Shown one piece after another: positions 23,991 to 32,454 of a stretch of 45,424 nucleotides of DNA. Below the pieces are notes generated by a model. It saw only the letters and a list, made by a program, of their open reading frames with translations. It made no database searches and was not told the DNA's origin. Positions within the stretch are counted from its first letter, which is position 1, and each line of letters starts with the position of its first letter. Origin of the DNA: Undibacterium umbellatum (GTDB taxonomy: Bacteria; Pseudomonadota; Gammaproteobacteria; Burkholderiales; Burkholderiaceae_D); contig NZ_JACOFX010000027.1 in assembly GCF_014284125.1 (NCBI RefSeq), positions 1 through 45,424 on the forward strand, written 5' to 3'. The position numbers and the translations under genes were made by a program.

Positions 23991-24139
23991 GATGGATGTC
24001 CTTGGTGAGAGGGCATTATGCATGTTGACAGATGTGCTGAACAGTCTTGTCAGTTCATCGAATGTCTGCGCAAATTACCCTGCAAATCACGCGTCACACC
24101 GGCTATATAAAGAACAGATGAAGTTGGCGCATTGTCATT

Positions 24140-24164
24140 GCCCCTGTCATGATCAGACAGGGGC
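24140..24164 (-). terminator. GC-rich hairpin after the serine hydrolase gene
   Basis: GCCCCTGTC and GACAGGGGC form a perfect 9-bp stem with a 7-base loop, starting 9 bases beyond the hydrolase stop codon. No T-run follows on the minus strand, so it may protect the message end or pause transcription rather than be a full intrinsic terminator. Confidence 0.5.
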
Positions 24165-24172
24165 AGGCCAAA

Positions 24173-25324
24173 TTACTTCGCCGCGTCGTCGTACAGTGCA
24201 GCAATGCCACCCGCCAGCGCATGCGGTTGCGCGCCCTGCAGATTGGTCAGCACCACCACAGTTAAGCGCTTTTCTGGCAGGTGCACACGCCAGGTGGCTG
24301 CGCCGCCACCATAAGAAATAGCGGGCTGTTTGCCAAAGGGCATGAACATGAAGCCCAGGCCAAAGTCACCATTTTGGCCATTCCGCAGTTTGTAGGGAGT
24401 GCTCATTTCCCCGAGCAATGCAGGCTTGATGAACTTGCCGCTGGCCAGCCCTTGTTCAAAATTGACGAGGTCGTGGATATTGCCATTCAAGAGTCCGGCA
24501 GGGGCCATATGATCGGGCATGAACTTCGCGCCATAATGGTAAATCTTGTCTTGCATGACGACGGGGCGGCCATTTTTCATTTCCAGCTTGCTATGGTCTT
24601 TAGTGATATCGAGAGAAGTATATAAATCACTGCGGCCAGGGATGATAGACCAGGCATCACCAAATTTTGCACCCGTGATACCCATGGGCTGGAACAAACG
24701 GGTTTGCAGGAACCGTTCGTACGGCATGCCACTGATTTTTTCTATGACCATGCCCAGCAGCATATAGCCAGTCTGGTTGTATACAGATTTTTCACCGGCG
24801 GGCTGTAGTGGCAATTTTTCCAGCTCCTGCAAGAGTATGTCGCGGTCACCGCTGATGGTGATGATATTGACGTCATCGGTGATTGCATCCGGCAAGCCTG
24901 AAGTATGCGAGAGGCAATGACGCAGTGTGACGCCAGACCAGGCCGCAGGCAGTTGTGGCAGGATTTTTGTGATGGAGTCGTCGAGTTTAATGCGGCCATC
25001 CTGCACCAGTAACATGATGGCGCTCGCCGTAAAGGTCTTGGTCATCGAGGCCAGTGGATAGACAGTATCTGCCCTGGTTGCCACATTGTGTTCTATGCTG
25101 GCCACGCCATAAGTGCCTTCCTTGATAAGCTTGTTATCACGTAGCACAGCCACTGCCATGCCGGGTATGCGCCGCTTTTGCATCTCGGCACGCACATAAT
25201 CATCGATAGTATCGGCATGTGCCTGCATGGGGGTAGCTGCGAAACTGCCCAGCAGCGCCAGGCTCAATGCTATTGCACGATATTTGGGGAACGGGGATAC
25301 TGCGGAGTGCGGTATTGATTGCAT
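24173..25324 (-). CDS. Serine hydrolase, beta-lactamase family (class C/esterase type)
   Basis: A 383-residue exported protein: signal peptide to about residue 37 (LSLALLGSFAATPMQAHA). The active-site motif SMTK gives Ser93 and Lys96. The second motif reads Y182-N-Q rather than the usual Y-x-N. The third region near residue 338 is GGG (SYGGGAATW) where class C enzymes have KTG. Members include esterases, D-aminopeptidases and penicillin-binding proteins. The sequence points to a periplasmic esterase or peptidase more than to a true beta-lactamase. Substrate unknown. Confidence 0.85.
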   Translation of the reverse strand: MQSIPHSAVSPFPKYRAIALSLALLGSFAATPMQAHADTIDDYVRAEMQKRRIPGMAVAVLRDNKLIKEGTYGVASIEHNVATRADTVYPLASMTKTFTASAIMLLVQDGRIKLDDSITKILPQLPAAWSGVTLRHCLSHTSGLPDAITDDVNIITISGDRDILLQELEKLPLQPAGEKSVYNQTGYMLLGMVIEKISGMPYERFLQTRLFQPMGITGAKFGDAWSIIPGRSDLYTSLDITKDHSKLEMKNGRPVVMQDKIYHYGAKFMPDHMAPAGLLNGNIHDLVNFEQGLASGKFIKPALLGEMSTPYKLRNGQNGDFGLGFMFMPFGKQPAISYGGGAATWRVHLPEKRLTVVVLTNLQGAQPHALAGGIAALYDDAAK

Positions 25325-25575
25325 TGATTTTTCCTAGGTTGGTTTTCATGCTGGCTGGCCGGATCAGGGCACATCGCCATCACACTGCTTCTTGTCAGTT
25401 GATAAGTACAGGCTTACTTTATCGCAAGCTTAAACGGGCCGCTAAGGAGAAAAGATAGATTGCAAAAACAGGGGAATGGACTGCAAAAATCGCAGATGAA
25501 TGACAAGGCCATGTATGGCAGCAAAGATCAAAGTTGAATAAAATAGCTTGAATTAAGCTGCGTAGCCCAAAGATC

Positions 25576-26397
25576 ATGGACACCCGCAAACCTAAGTTGC
25601 CGCCCATGCACCCCATGCACCCCTGGTACCAATTACCGACTGCCATCACACGCTTCATTGCAGACGCATCGCTCACCGCCGATGACATCGGCGAATCACC
25701 GTGCAGTGTGTATCGCTTCAGCAAAGGCGGCGAAAACTTCTTTCTCAAGACTTCGCCACCCGTGCTGGCACCCACAACTTATAGCGTCAAACGCGAAGCA
25801 CAGGCCTTGCAATGGTTGAGCGGGCGCATAGGCGTGCCTGAACTGGTGGCTGTGGTTGACAACGAGTATGGCGAAGCCATGATCACCCGCGCCGTACTTG
25901 GTAAGCCCTTGTCTGCACGCATAGAAGCCGGGCAGCCTGTCAGCCATTTATTCCTCGAAGCCCTGCGCCAGTTGCAGGGCATACCTATCAAGGATTGCCC
26001 CTTGCATGCAGGCGCAGCCATTCGCCTGAAGGAACTGGAATATCTGGTCAGCAAAGGCTTGCATGACCAGGAGTATGTGCTTGACCAATGGCCGGGCCTG
26101 CATGACGAGCAAGACCTGCTCAGGCAATTGCGTGCCACAATGCCTGAAGAAGACCTGGTATTCGCCCATGGCGACCTGGGCGACAGCAATCTCTTTGTCG
26201 ATGCGAACGACCAGCTCTATTTCATCGATCTTGGCCGAGCAGGCATTGCCGACCGCTGGATGGACATCGCCTTTGCCCACCGCAATTTGCGTGAGGATGT
26301 TTCTGGTAAAGTGGCGGATGAATTTCTGAAATCGCTGCCTTATGTGGATGAACCAGCCAAGCGGGAATTTTTTATGCAACTGGATGAGTTGTTTTAG
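25576..26397 (+). CDS. APH(3')-type aminoglycoside phosphotransferase homologue
   Basis: The C-terminal half closely follows the APH(3')-IIIa pattern: FAHGDLGDSNLFVD, then FIDLGRAGIADRWMDIAF and a final LDELF. Visible key residues are the ATP-binding Lys58 (FFLK), Glu74 in the following helix (VKREAQALQWL), the catalytic base Asp200, Asn205 and the metal ligand Asp218. All expected kinase residues are therefore present. It would transfer phosphate from ATP to the 3'-hydroxyl of kanamycin-like drugs, if the substrate pocket is conserved. The start could also be at Met11 or Met14. It is flanked by ordinary genes with no mobile element alongside. Confidence 0.88.
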   Translation: MDTRKPKLPPMHPMHPWYQLPTAITRFIADASLTADDIGESPCSVYRFSKGGENFFLKTSPPVLAPTTYSVKREAQALQWLSGRIGVPELVAVVDNEYGEAMITRAVLGKPLSARIEAGQPVSHLFLEALRQLQGIPIKDCPLHAGAAIRLKELEYLVSKGLHDQEYVLDQWPGLHDEQDLLRQLRATMPEEDLVFAHGDLGDSNLFVDANDQLYFIDLGRAGIADRWMDIAFAHRNLREDVSGKVADEFLKSLPYVDEPAKREFFMQLDELF

Positions 26398-26561
26398 TGG
26401 TGTGAGTTTCATTGCGCAAGCGCACGCTGAAAAGCAATGGCAAAAATTCTTACCAGGTAAGCTCCGCTACGCTCAGCATCGCAGTGATGTGCGGATAAAA
26501 AAGTGCGCATGGGACCTCAGGTTACACACGATCAGTAAAACGTTCACTCACCGCGCTAGCC

Positions 26562-27284
26562 TTAATCTGCTACGCAAGCCTTCTTCGACTTATCTGCGCG
26601 CAGAAAGCTTGCTCCGTTCGCAAAACTGGCTTGGGCACCACAGCGTGAAGAGCATCCATCACCTTCTGCTGACAAGACGATCTGGTGTTGTTTGACGGTC
26701 AGCTTGATCTGGCAGTTCTGAAAATCATGTTCGCCTTTTTCAGGCAAATAGCTATACACATTGCCAGCCATTGCAAACTTGCCATTGAGGCTGCAATTGT
26801 GTCCATTCGATTGCACGAGTATGGTATTTACCTGTGCCTGGGCATTGCCTAGGCTTTTGATTGCCAGACAGTCCTGTACGATCGCGTGTTTGCCATTGGC
26901 AAATTCCATGTTATGGCTGAATTCGTAGTTACCATCCAGCTTGCTATTTGCCGGTGTATCTTCATTCCATTGCGTAAGAAATGCGATGCGGCCAACATAC
27001 GCATTTTCCAGGCATTGCACATTCTTGCAGGCATCGCGTGTCGTGCGCAACCAGCGTTGTTGGCTGGATTTGAGTAACTCGCTGGTATCGGTGCCGGTGG
27101 CTGGCCTGGACGTTTTTATCGTAGACTTGTAGGCACCGGCAAGCTGTTCGTCCAGTGTAGAGAGACTGCCGGTTTCACATATCATGCGCTCTACCGGTTT
27201 GGTGGCCTTGCTGCAATCAAAGCTGGCGGCCTGAGAGGTGCTGGCCAGCGTGGTAAATAAGGCGAAAATGAAAAGCAGGCGCAT
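26562..27284 (-). CDS. LprI-like (DUF1311) exported protein (240 aa)
   Basis: A signal peptide ends near residue 19 (FALFTTLASTSQA). Residues 22-105 carry the DUF1311/lysozyme-inhibitor LprI pattern: SFDCSKATKPVERMICETGS, then LDEQLAGAYK. SQQRWLRTTRDACKN follows, and then CLENAYVGRIAFL. The conserved Cys residues would form disulfides. The C-terminal 120 residues are an additional domain with more Cys. It is probably a periplasmic protein; lysozyme inhibition is only one proposed role of the family. Confidence 0.8.
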   Translation of the reverse strand: MRLLFIFALFTTLASTSQAASFDCSKATKPVERMICETGSLSTLDEQLAGAYKSTIKTSRPATGTDTSELLKSSQQRWLRTTRDACKNVQCLENAYVGRIAFLTQWNEDTPANSKLDGNYEFSHNMEFANGKHAIVQDCLAIKSLGNAQAQVNTILVQSNGHNCSLNGKFAMAGNVYSYLPEKGEHDFQNCQIKLTVKQHQIVLSAEGDGCSSRCGAQASFANGASFLRADKSKKACVAD

Positions 27285-27385
27285 AGCTTGGTGATGTAAG
27301 TTGTGACTAAAGAAGCTAATTTTATGTCAATTCATGTACTCTCTGTCACAGATTTCTAGGCCATAACTCAACAATCGTCATTACC

Positions 27386-27541
27386 TTAATTTGGTACCTT
27401 GCCGTTGCTGCGGCAATTGCAGTAACGCCAACCATCTCCCTGCCGGGTGAGTTTGGTGACACCAGTACGCGGGGCGAGGTCTTCTTTGCTGAAATTGGTG
27501 CTGGCCTGGCAGACTGCTGGTAGGTACGTCGACCGCATCAT
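27386..27541 (-). CDS. Possible 51-residue Cys-containing protein
   Basis: From an ATG at 27541 the minus strand reads MMRSTYLPAVCQASTNFSKE and continues to a TAA at 27388-27386. It has three Cys, two of them in WRYCNCRSNG near the end. Third codon positions are GC-rich as in a real gene of this genome. No ribosome site is evident, and it starts 20 bases after the broken DUF6714 gene, so it may depend on read-through or be a remnant. Confidence 0.35.
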   Translation of the reverse strand: MMRSTYLPAVCQASTNFSKEDLAPRTGVTKLTRQGDGWRYCNCRSNGKVPN

Positions 27542-27561
27542 ATAAAGGACATCAAGGCGAA

Positions 27562-28110
27562 TTACTCATTCCAGTAGCCTAGCAGGGCATTGAAGATATG
27601 CTCCCACTCATGGCTAAAGTCTTCGTCATCAAGCCTCAGATTGAGGTAATCGATGACGATCGTTCTTTGTGCAGCATTCATGAGCGCAAACTTCTCTTCC
27701 TTGACGCTGCTTTGTGTCAGGTAGTAAAGCAAGTCAGTGTTGAGTTGCCCGTCCAGGTCTGCCAGCATAAAGGCGGGAAGATGGAAACGCATGCCTGCTG
27801 CATCAAAAAAAGACAAGCTGCTGTAGCAGAAATTTAAGGCATCTATGTTGATACGCCGCCAGTCAGTTTTTTCATCTTTTACCCGCTAGGCAGCGCAGGC
27901 TTGTTCACCTGCAAAATCATCCAGCCCCTGAGCTTCATATAAGCCTGTGCCTTCACCTAACTGGACATCAGCAAACGCCAGCTGTATTGCATGTTTGAGC
28001 GACGTTACGCGCTCGCCCAGTTGTTGCCGCGCTTGTGCCTGCGCGATGGTGGCAGCTTCATAGCCGTCAGCGCGCATGGCATCGACATCCTGTTGTGTGG
28101 GGTAGCTCAT
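27562..28110 (-). pseudogene. DUF6714 family gene interrupted by an in-frame amber codon
   Basis: One reading frame runs from ATG 28110 to the stop at 27562 except for a TAG at 27888-27886 (codon 75). The first part (74 aa) contains LKHAIQLAFADVQLGEGTGL. The part after the TAG continues without shift as RVKDEKTDWRRINIDALNFC and FHLPAFMLADLDG, the conserved second half of DUF6714. Together they make about 182 residues, the normal family length. So this is a single gene broken by one nonsense mutation, a sequencing error, or a recoded stop. A split into two separate genes is unlikely because the second part has no ribosome site. Function of the family is unknown. Confidence 0.75.
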
Positions 28111-28138
28111 GATCCCAAGCTGTGTTTATGAAGATTTA

Positions 28139-28891
28139 TCAGCGCTCGATACTATACTCTATCGTCACCACCACCCGCGCTACCTTGTCTATCGTGGTCT
28201 TGTCGTAAGTGCCGCCATATTCATCCGAGCTGGTTTCTGTGCCCACTGGCAGGATATAGAACGCACCTTGCGAGGCAGAGCGCATGCTGCCAACCTTGAC
28301 TGCACCGTATTTGGCAAACTCAGAGGCGCGCTTGTTGGCGTTCTCAGTGGCGGCACCGATCAGCGACATTTTGATGTCTTCCAGCTTGGAAACCAAAAAC
28401 TGTGGTGCGCTGTAAAAGACTGGCTGGCCATCGGCTTCCAGTTGCAGGGCAGCACGGCTGACATTGGTGATCTTGGTCAAGTCCTTGGATGTCACCAGGA
28501 TGCTTTGCGTAGCCTTGTAGCCGCGTTGTACCTGGCGGTTGCGGCCTTCTGGCAATTCTTCGATGACCATATTGGGTTCGACCGCTTCTTCCGATTCTTT
28601 CAGGGCAGCCTTCTCGAAAGCTTGCTTGGCCAAAAATTCATCCAGGATAGGACGTGATTTACGCAGCTTGGCCAGTGCCTCGGCAAAACTGGGCGCAACC
28701 ACCGCCACGCCTATACGCCACTCTGCATAATCGGCTTGTATGGGTTTTTCTGCCAAACCCTTGACTGAGATACTCTGCTTGCCCGAGCCTATATGCTTGG
28801 CCTGCACACCAAAAATAAAGGCGGCGGCAGACATGCCCAGGGCCAGTAAAACACCGAGTATGACCAGGGCGCGGGATAAGTCTTTGTTCAT
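28139..28891 (-). CDS. SIMPL domain (DUF541) exported protein
   Basis: The start at 28891 (MNKDLSRAL) gives 250 residues. One N-terminal membrane segment or uncleaved signal (ALVILGVLLALGMSAAAFIFG) anchors it. SISVKGLAEKPIQADYAEWRIGV opens the SIMPL domain, which forms periplasmic oligomers in other bacteria. The end has ARVVVTIEYSIE, as in YggE-like proteins. Members have been tied to oxidative stress defence and to signalling or outer-membrane functions. It lies 28 bases before the DUF6714 gene on the same strand and may be co-transcribed with it. Confidence 0.88.
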   Translation of the reverse strand: MNKDLSRALVILGVLLALGMSAAAFIFGVQAKHIGSGKQSISVKGLAEKPIQADYAEWRIGVAVVAPSFAEALAKLRKSRPILDEFLAKQAFEKAALKESEEAVEPNMVIEELPEGRNRQVQRGYKATQSILVTSKDLTKITNVSRAALQLEADGQPVFYSAPQFLVSKLEDIKMSLIGAATENANKRASEFAKYGAVKVGSMRSASQGAFYILPVGTETSSDEYGGTYDKTTIDKVARVVVTIEYSIER

Positions 28892-29144
28892 TGTCGTCTC
28901 CGGGGGAAGGACAGGGATGTTGGAATCTGCTGTTGGGCACAAAATGCGTTGGCAAGCGCTGCTAAAATACAGCCTGATATGAACGCTGTTGATATACTGC
29001 GCCCAAGCATTTGCTTTCCCTATACACTTTGCATTTTGTTGCAAATTTGTCTGACAAAATCTGCGCAACCGGGCTTCAGTTGGAGGCCGGTTTTAATGCG
29101 CGGTGATGTAAAACCTTTGCCTGGTCAAAGCCGGTACTTCAATC

Positions 29145-29627
29145 ATGAGCGATTACACCCCCCAACTATTTGCCTTACGCCAGATGCTGTACAGAATGCT
29201 GCCACTGGCTGCAGCCTTGCTGGCATTTTTCCTCATTTACCTGCTTGTCGGCGAGATGTTCAGTGCTATTGTCCTTATCCTTGCGACAGGTGGGATAACG
29301 CTGATGTACATGGGGTGGTTCTTGAGTGCCTGGTCGAAAGGCTTGATCGATACTCCAAGACGGCAATGGCATGTTGCGTTTGATAATGGCATGATCAAAA
29401 TCAATGCAGCGTGGGGGGCTACCCAGATTCCGCTGGGCGCCATCAGCAGCCTGACTCTGGTGTGCGATGATAATTGGGATTTGATCAAAGGCATGGAAGA
29501 TCAATGCCTGAAGTTAACCCTTGCCAAAGGCTGGCCCATCATCATCCCGGGCAGTGCTGGCAATTTTGAAGCTACGCTGGAGGCGATAAAGCAGCATAGG
29601 CAAGTTGAGATTTTGTTGGTGAATTAG
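29145..29627 (+). CDS. Hypothetical membrane protein (160 aa)
   Basis: Two membrane helices at about residues 18-36 and 40-60 are followed by a soluble C-terminal domain of roughly 85 residues (RRQWHVAFDNGMIKINAAWG). The pattern resembles YcxB-like or PH-like bacterial domains that follow a two-helix anchor; similarity is by shape only. It has no neighbour in the same direction close by. Confidence 0.6.
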   Translation: MSDYTPQLFALRQMLYRMLPLAAALLAFFLIYLLVGEMFSAIVLILATGGITLMYMGWFLSAWSKGLIDTPRRQWHVAFDNGMIKINAAWGATQIPLGAISSLTLVCDDNWDLIKGMEDQCLKLTLAKGWPIIIPGSAGNFEATLEAIKQHRQVEILLVN

Positions 29628-29721
29628 TATGCAAGAGAGGTGGCCTGGCATGAGGAAAGTACCGATGGGACGCTGCTTGTCTTGTCCAGAGGGGGGGGCA
29701 GGATATCATTCCAAGAAATTC

Positions 29722-30249
29722 CTAACAAGCGGTGCGGTGATCGTCGTCATTGAGTCTGTAAGCAGTTTTCGCATAGTCCAGATCTGCCAATTGTGCATTT
29801 TTTTCAGCCTGCACCAAGTCGCTCTTCTCCAGGACATCGATCAGTTCAGGTGTCATGATCAACGCACCATCCTGGTCGGCAAACATGGCGGCCATGGCAG
29901 CAGCACTGGCTTGCTCCACAGCCCATTCGGTGACACCGTCCAGGGCGGCGGGGTGTTCTTCTACAAAATAATGAGCCAGGTCAGCCAGTGCATAAAAATA
30001 GTAATTGCGCAGCATTTCAGCATGGCTCAAACCCTGTTCATCCAGGGCGGCTTTGTTTAAATGTCTTTCAAATTGCCGGGCCTGGGTTTTAAGCTTTTGT
30101 TCTTTCTCCAGTGAGGCCTGGGCGCGGGCAATAAAATGTTGGCCAAGTTCATGGGTCCTTGCATCCGGCGCTGTCATCGCAGGGAAGTTTTGCATGCGTG
30201 CGAGCGCTTGCAAGGCAACATGGAGTTTGATTTTTCTTGTATTCTGCAT
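29722..30249 (-). CDS. Hypothetical helical protein (175 aa)
   Basis: The protein is largely alpha-helical and charged: a basic N-terminal helix (TRKIKLHVALQALARMQNF), a Gln/Lys/Glu-rich central helix near residues 45-65, and an Ala/Asp/Tyr-rich C-terminal half (LRNYYFYALADLAHYFVEEH). No signal peptide, membrane span or known domain is seen. The ribosome site is weak; the next Met (residue 19) is an alternative start. Confidence 0.55.
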   Translation of the reverse strand: MQNTRKIKLHVALQALARMQNFPAMTAPDARTHELGQHFIARAQASLEKEQKLKTQARQFERHLNKAALDEQGLSHAEMLRNYYFYALADLAHYFVEEHPAALDGVTEWAVEQASAAAMAAMFADQDGALIMTPELIDVLEKSDLVQAEKNAQLADLDYAKTAYRLNDDDHRTAC

Positions 30250-30307
30250 CTGGTTTTTACGTGTGAAATGAGTTCACGTATTATAGATAAATCCTGCACA
30301 GCTACTT

Positions 30308-30883
30308 ATGACCATCACCATTAAACAACTGCAGCAGAATCTGCCTGCCATCGATTTGTTGGCAGACTATGCTGATCTGGGCATTTATCCTGAAGAAAAA
30401 CAGCAATTGCCCTCATGGCTGGACCTGAGTGCCGCAGAGGATTTCATTGCCTTAGGCAGGGAGGGGTCGGATGGCGTATTTTTATTGGGCGTGACCAGCG
30501 GCCAGGTGGTGTATGTGAGTTCAGAAGGACGGGCAGGCTGTATCGCAGCGTCGCTGGATGATTTCTTGCAGTTACTGATTGCCCATCCTTACTGGCAAGA
30601 CTTGCTCAAATTTTCTGCTGCGGGCAACTTGCTGGAGATGCAACGGGTTGCGCCCTATCTGGAAGAGTCCTTGCAAGAAGATGAACCTGATATTGACGAC
30701 ATACGCGAAGAACTTTTGGCCTTCCTGGGTTTGGCTGAAGGTGAAGCGCATATAGCCAGGCTGCACCAGGCGGTGACAGCCTTGTCAGGCAAGGTCGCCA
30801 TCAAGGCAGAGGATGGCAGTCAATATCAAAGTTTGTTCAATCGTTTTACCGTGGACGACAATCCCATGTGGAGAGCAGGCTGA
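30308..30883 (+). CDS. SMI1/KNR4 (SUKH) family protein (191 aa)
   Basis: The middle of the protein (FIALGREGSDGVFLLGVTSG, then VVYVSSEGRAGCIAASLDDF) matches the SUKH/SMI1-KNR4 beta-sheet core. An acidic helical section follows near residues 120-135 (SLQEDEPDIDDIREEL). SUKH proteins often neutralise bacterial toxins delivered between cells, but many stand alone. No toxin gene is adjacent here. Divergent from the helical protein at 29722. Confidence 0.75.
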   Translation: MTITIKQLQQNLPAIDLLADYADLGIYPEEKQQLPSWLDLSAAEDFIALGREGSDGVFLLGVTSGQVVYVSSEGRAGCIAASLDDFLQLLIAHPYWQDLLKFSAAGNLLEMQRVAPYLEESLQEDEPDIDDIREELLAFLGLAEGEAHIARLHQAVTALSGKVAIKAEDGSQYQSLFNRFTVDDNPMWRAG

Positions 30884-31162
30884 GTCTCAGATGCCAGCGC
30901 TTATCATTTTCTCTTGACGGTTGCATGTCTCATAGGCAATGCAGTATCTTCATGAGGTAGGTTATCAATCAACCAATCATGCAAGCTTGCTGATCAAATT
31001 GATATCCGTGTGTGTGATTATTTTCCGGCATTGAATAGTGTCAATAGCCATGCTGAAGTGCTTCAAGTATCATCGTTCGCTTCTGTTCTCTTGCGGTTGA
31101 TACTGGTCTCCGTCGGTAACAAGGCTGTTATTATTCTTCAACTGGTTCAGGGTATACCAGGC

Positions 31163-32041
31163 ATGGCGCGAGACATTTTTCAACATGGTGACAGGGACTG
31201 CAGGGCTGGCTGTATTAGCAGCCCTGGTCATCACCTTGGCCGTGCATACAGGCAGCTTGCAAGCCTCTTCAGATTTTCCCTCGCTATATTGACACTTTTC
31301 CTCTGTGCATGCACCAGTACAAATTTTGGCTGGCAAATCAATCAGGAATTACGGGTAGGCATGACGCGGTCTGAGGCCAGCGCCGCGCTGGACAGGCTGG
31401 AAGCCAGCGGCCGGCCGTTCATACGCAGGACGAATGAGACTGTCGGGGCAATGTGCAGCAGCATAAAGACCGCCAGCCTTTGTCGGGGCGATCAAAATTA
31501 TCATCTTTATATGCTCTACCGGTACGACCAGTTTCCTTACGATGTATTGAAGCAGGTCGACAACGGCACGCCCTATTTGCAAGTCGATTTTGGCAGTGGT
31601 GCTGGTATGCGTTCTCTACAATTATTCTTCAGTGATAGAACACAGTTATTGCGCGGCTGGTTAGTCAGTAATGGTTACTGGAACGCTCGTTACATTCAGG
31701 AGCGTCTGGGTGCCAAATTCAGGCGTGTGTATGGCCTGGTCAGCTTGAGCAGCATGACCAAGGCTGAAGTATATGCCTTGATAGGGCCACCCAGGAAAAT
31801 CATGGACCCACCTGCGAAACTGAGTCGTGAGTTATTTGATGATCATTACTGGGATGCACAATCGGCGGTGCCGCCTACAGGCAAATGGAGCGAACCATGG
31901 GAAGTCTATGAATACCCGCTCGAAGATGGATCAACGCGGTGCGTTTATCTGGTCTACTCCAAAGGAAAAACGCTCATTGCCTATGGTTATGACCATGCCC
32001 ATCTGGAATCTGACCGCTATATGCGTGCACATGGGTTTTAA
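31163..32041 (+). CDS. Lipoprotein with BamE/OmlA-like repeats (start uncertain)
   Basis: A hydrophobic segment (FRFSLAILTLFLCACTS) ends in a lipobox-like LCAC, so the mature protein begins at a lipidated Cys. Residues after it hold two BamE/OmlA-type units: LRVGMTRSEASAALDRLEA and, further on, LSSMTKAEVYALIGPPRKI. The latter is followed by a sheet (YLVYSKGKTLIAYGYDH). The start is uncertain. ATG 31163 gives an unusually long basic region before the hydrophobic part, and the frame stays open back to 31010. A membrane ORF in another frame overlaps this N-terminus. Probably an outer-membrane lipoprotein; function unknown. Confidence 0.6.
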   Translation: MARDIFQHGDRDCRAGCISSPGHHLGRAYRQLASLFRFSLAILTLFLCACTSTNFGWQINQELRVGMTRSEASAALDRLEASGRPFIRRTNETVGAMCSSIKTASLCRGDQNYHLYMLYRYDQFPYDVLKQVDNGTPYLQVDFGSGAGMRSLQLFFSDRTQLLRGWLVSNGYWNARYIQERLGAKFRRVYGLVSLSSMTKAEVYALIGPPRKIMDPPAKLSRELFDDHYWDAQSAVPPTGKWSEPWEVYEYPLEDGSTRCVYLVYSKGKTLIAYGYDHAHLESDRYMRAHGF

Positions 32042-32125
32042 ATATAGCAGTGGCACCTCCCGTAGTTCCTGAGCATTTTTTTCTACAAGAATGTCAATTT
32101 ATTTTTTAGATGAGCGAGTGCAAAT

Positions 32126-32449
32126 ATGAAACACATTATCATGGCAGGTGCATTGCTCTTGTCGTGCTCCCCATCCAATGCGGCTGGTGTGTACACGGTA
32201 GGAGCAGGAAAAATTTCTTGCGAAGATTTTATTCGTGGCAAATCGAACCAGGCCGAGTCTATTCAGACCGCGCAGTGGGTGGCCGGATTTATTACCAGCT
32301 TTAATTTTTACTCGACAGGCAAGCAAGCGACACCGGAAACGGCTGAAGCCATGCAAAAAAGTTTGGAACTGTATTGCACCAAGAATCCGAAACATATGAT
32401 CATTGAGGCGGCCGCAGCACTGGTTAAACAATACCGCTCCGAGCAGTAA
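32126..32449 (+). CDS. Small secreted HdeA/Rap1a-like protein (107 aa)
   Basis: A signal peptide ends after about residue 20 (LLLSCSPSNAAG). The mature part has two Cys, one early (KISCEDF) and one late (LELYCTKNP), with WVAGFITSFNFY between them. This is the arrangement of small periplasmic proteins of the HdeA and Rap1a/Tai type. Those act as acid chaperones or as immunity proteins against type VI effectors, respectively. The next gene starts 5 bases after its stop, so the two form a transcript. Confidence 0.6.
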   Translation: MKHIIMAGALLLSCSPSNAAGVYTVGAGKISCEDFIRGKSNQAESIQTAQWVAGFITSFNFYSTGKQATPETAEAMQKSLELYCTKNPKHMIIEAAAALVKQYRSEQ

Positions 32450-32454
32450 AAACG

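Noticed and set aside
23991..24172. Possible guanidine riboswitch upstream of the SMR gene
   Set aside because: No ykkC-type conserved bases are seen and the protein belongs to the EmrE/Qac branch; only a GC hairpin at 24140-24164 is present.
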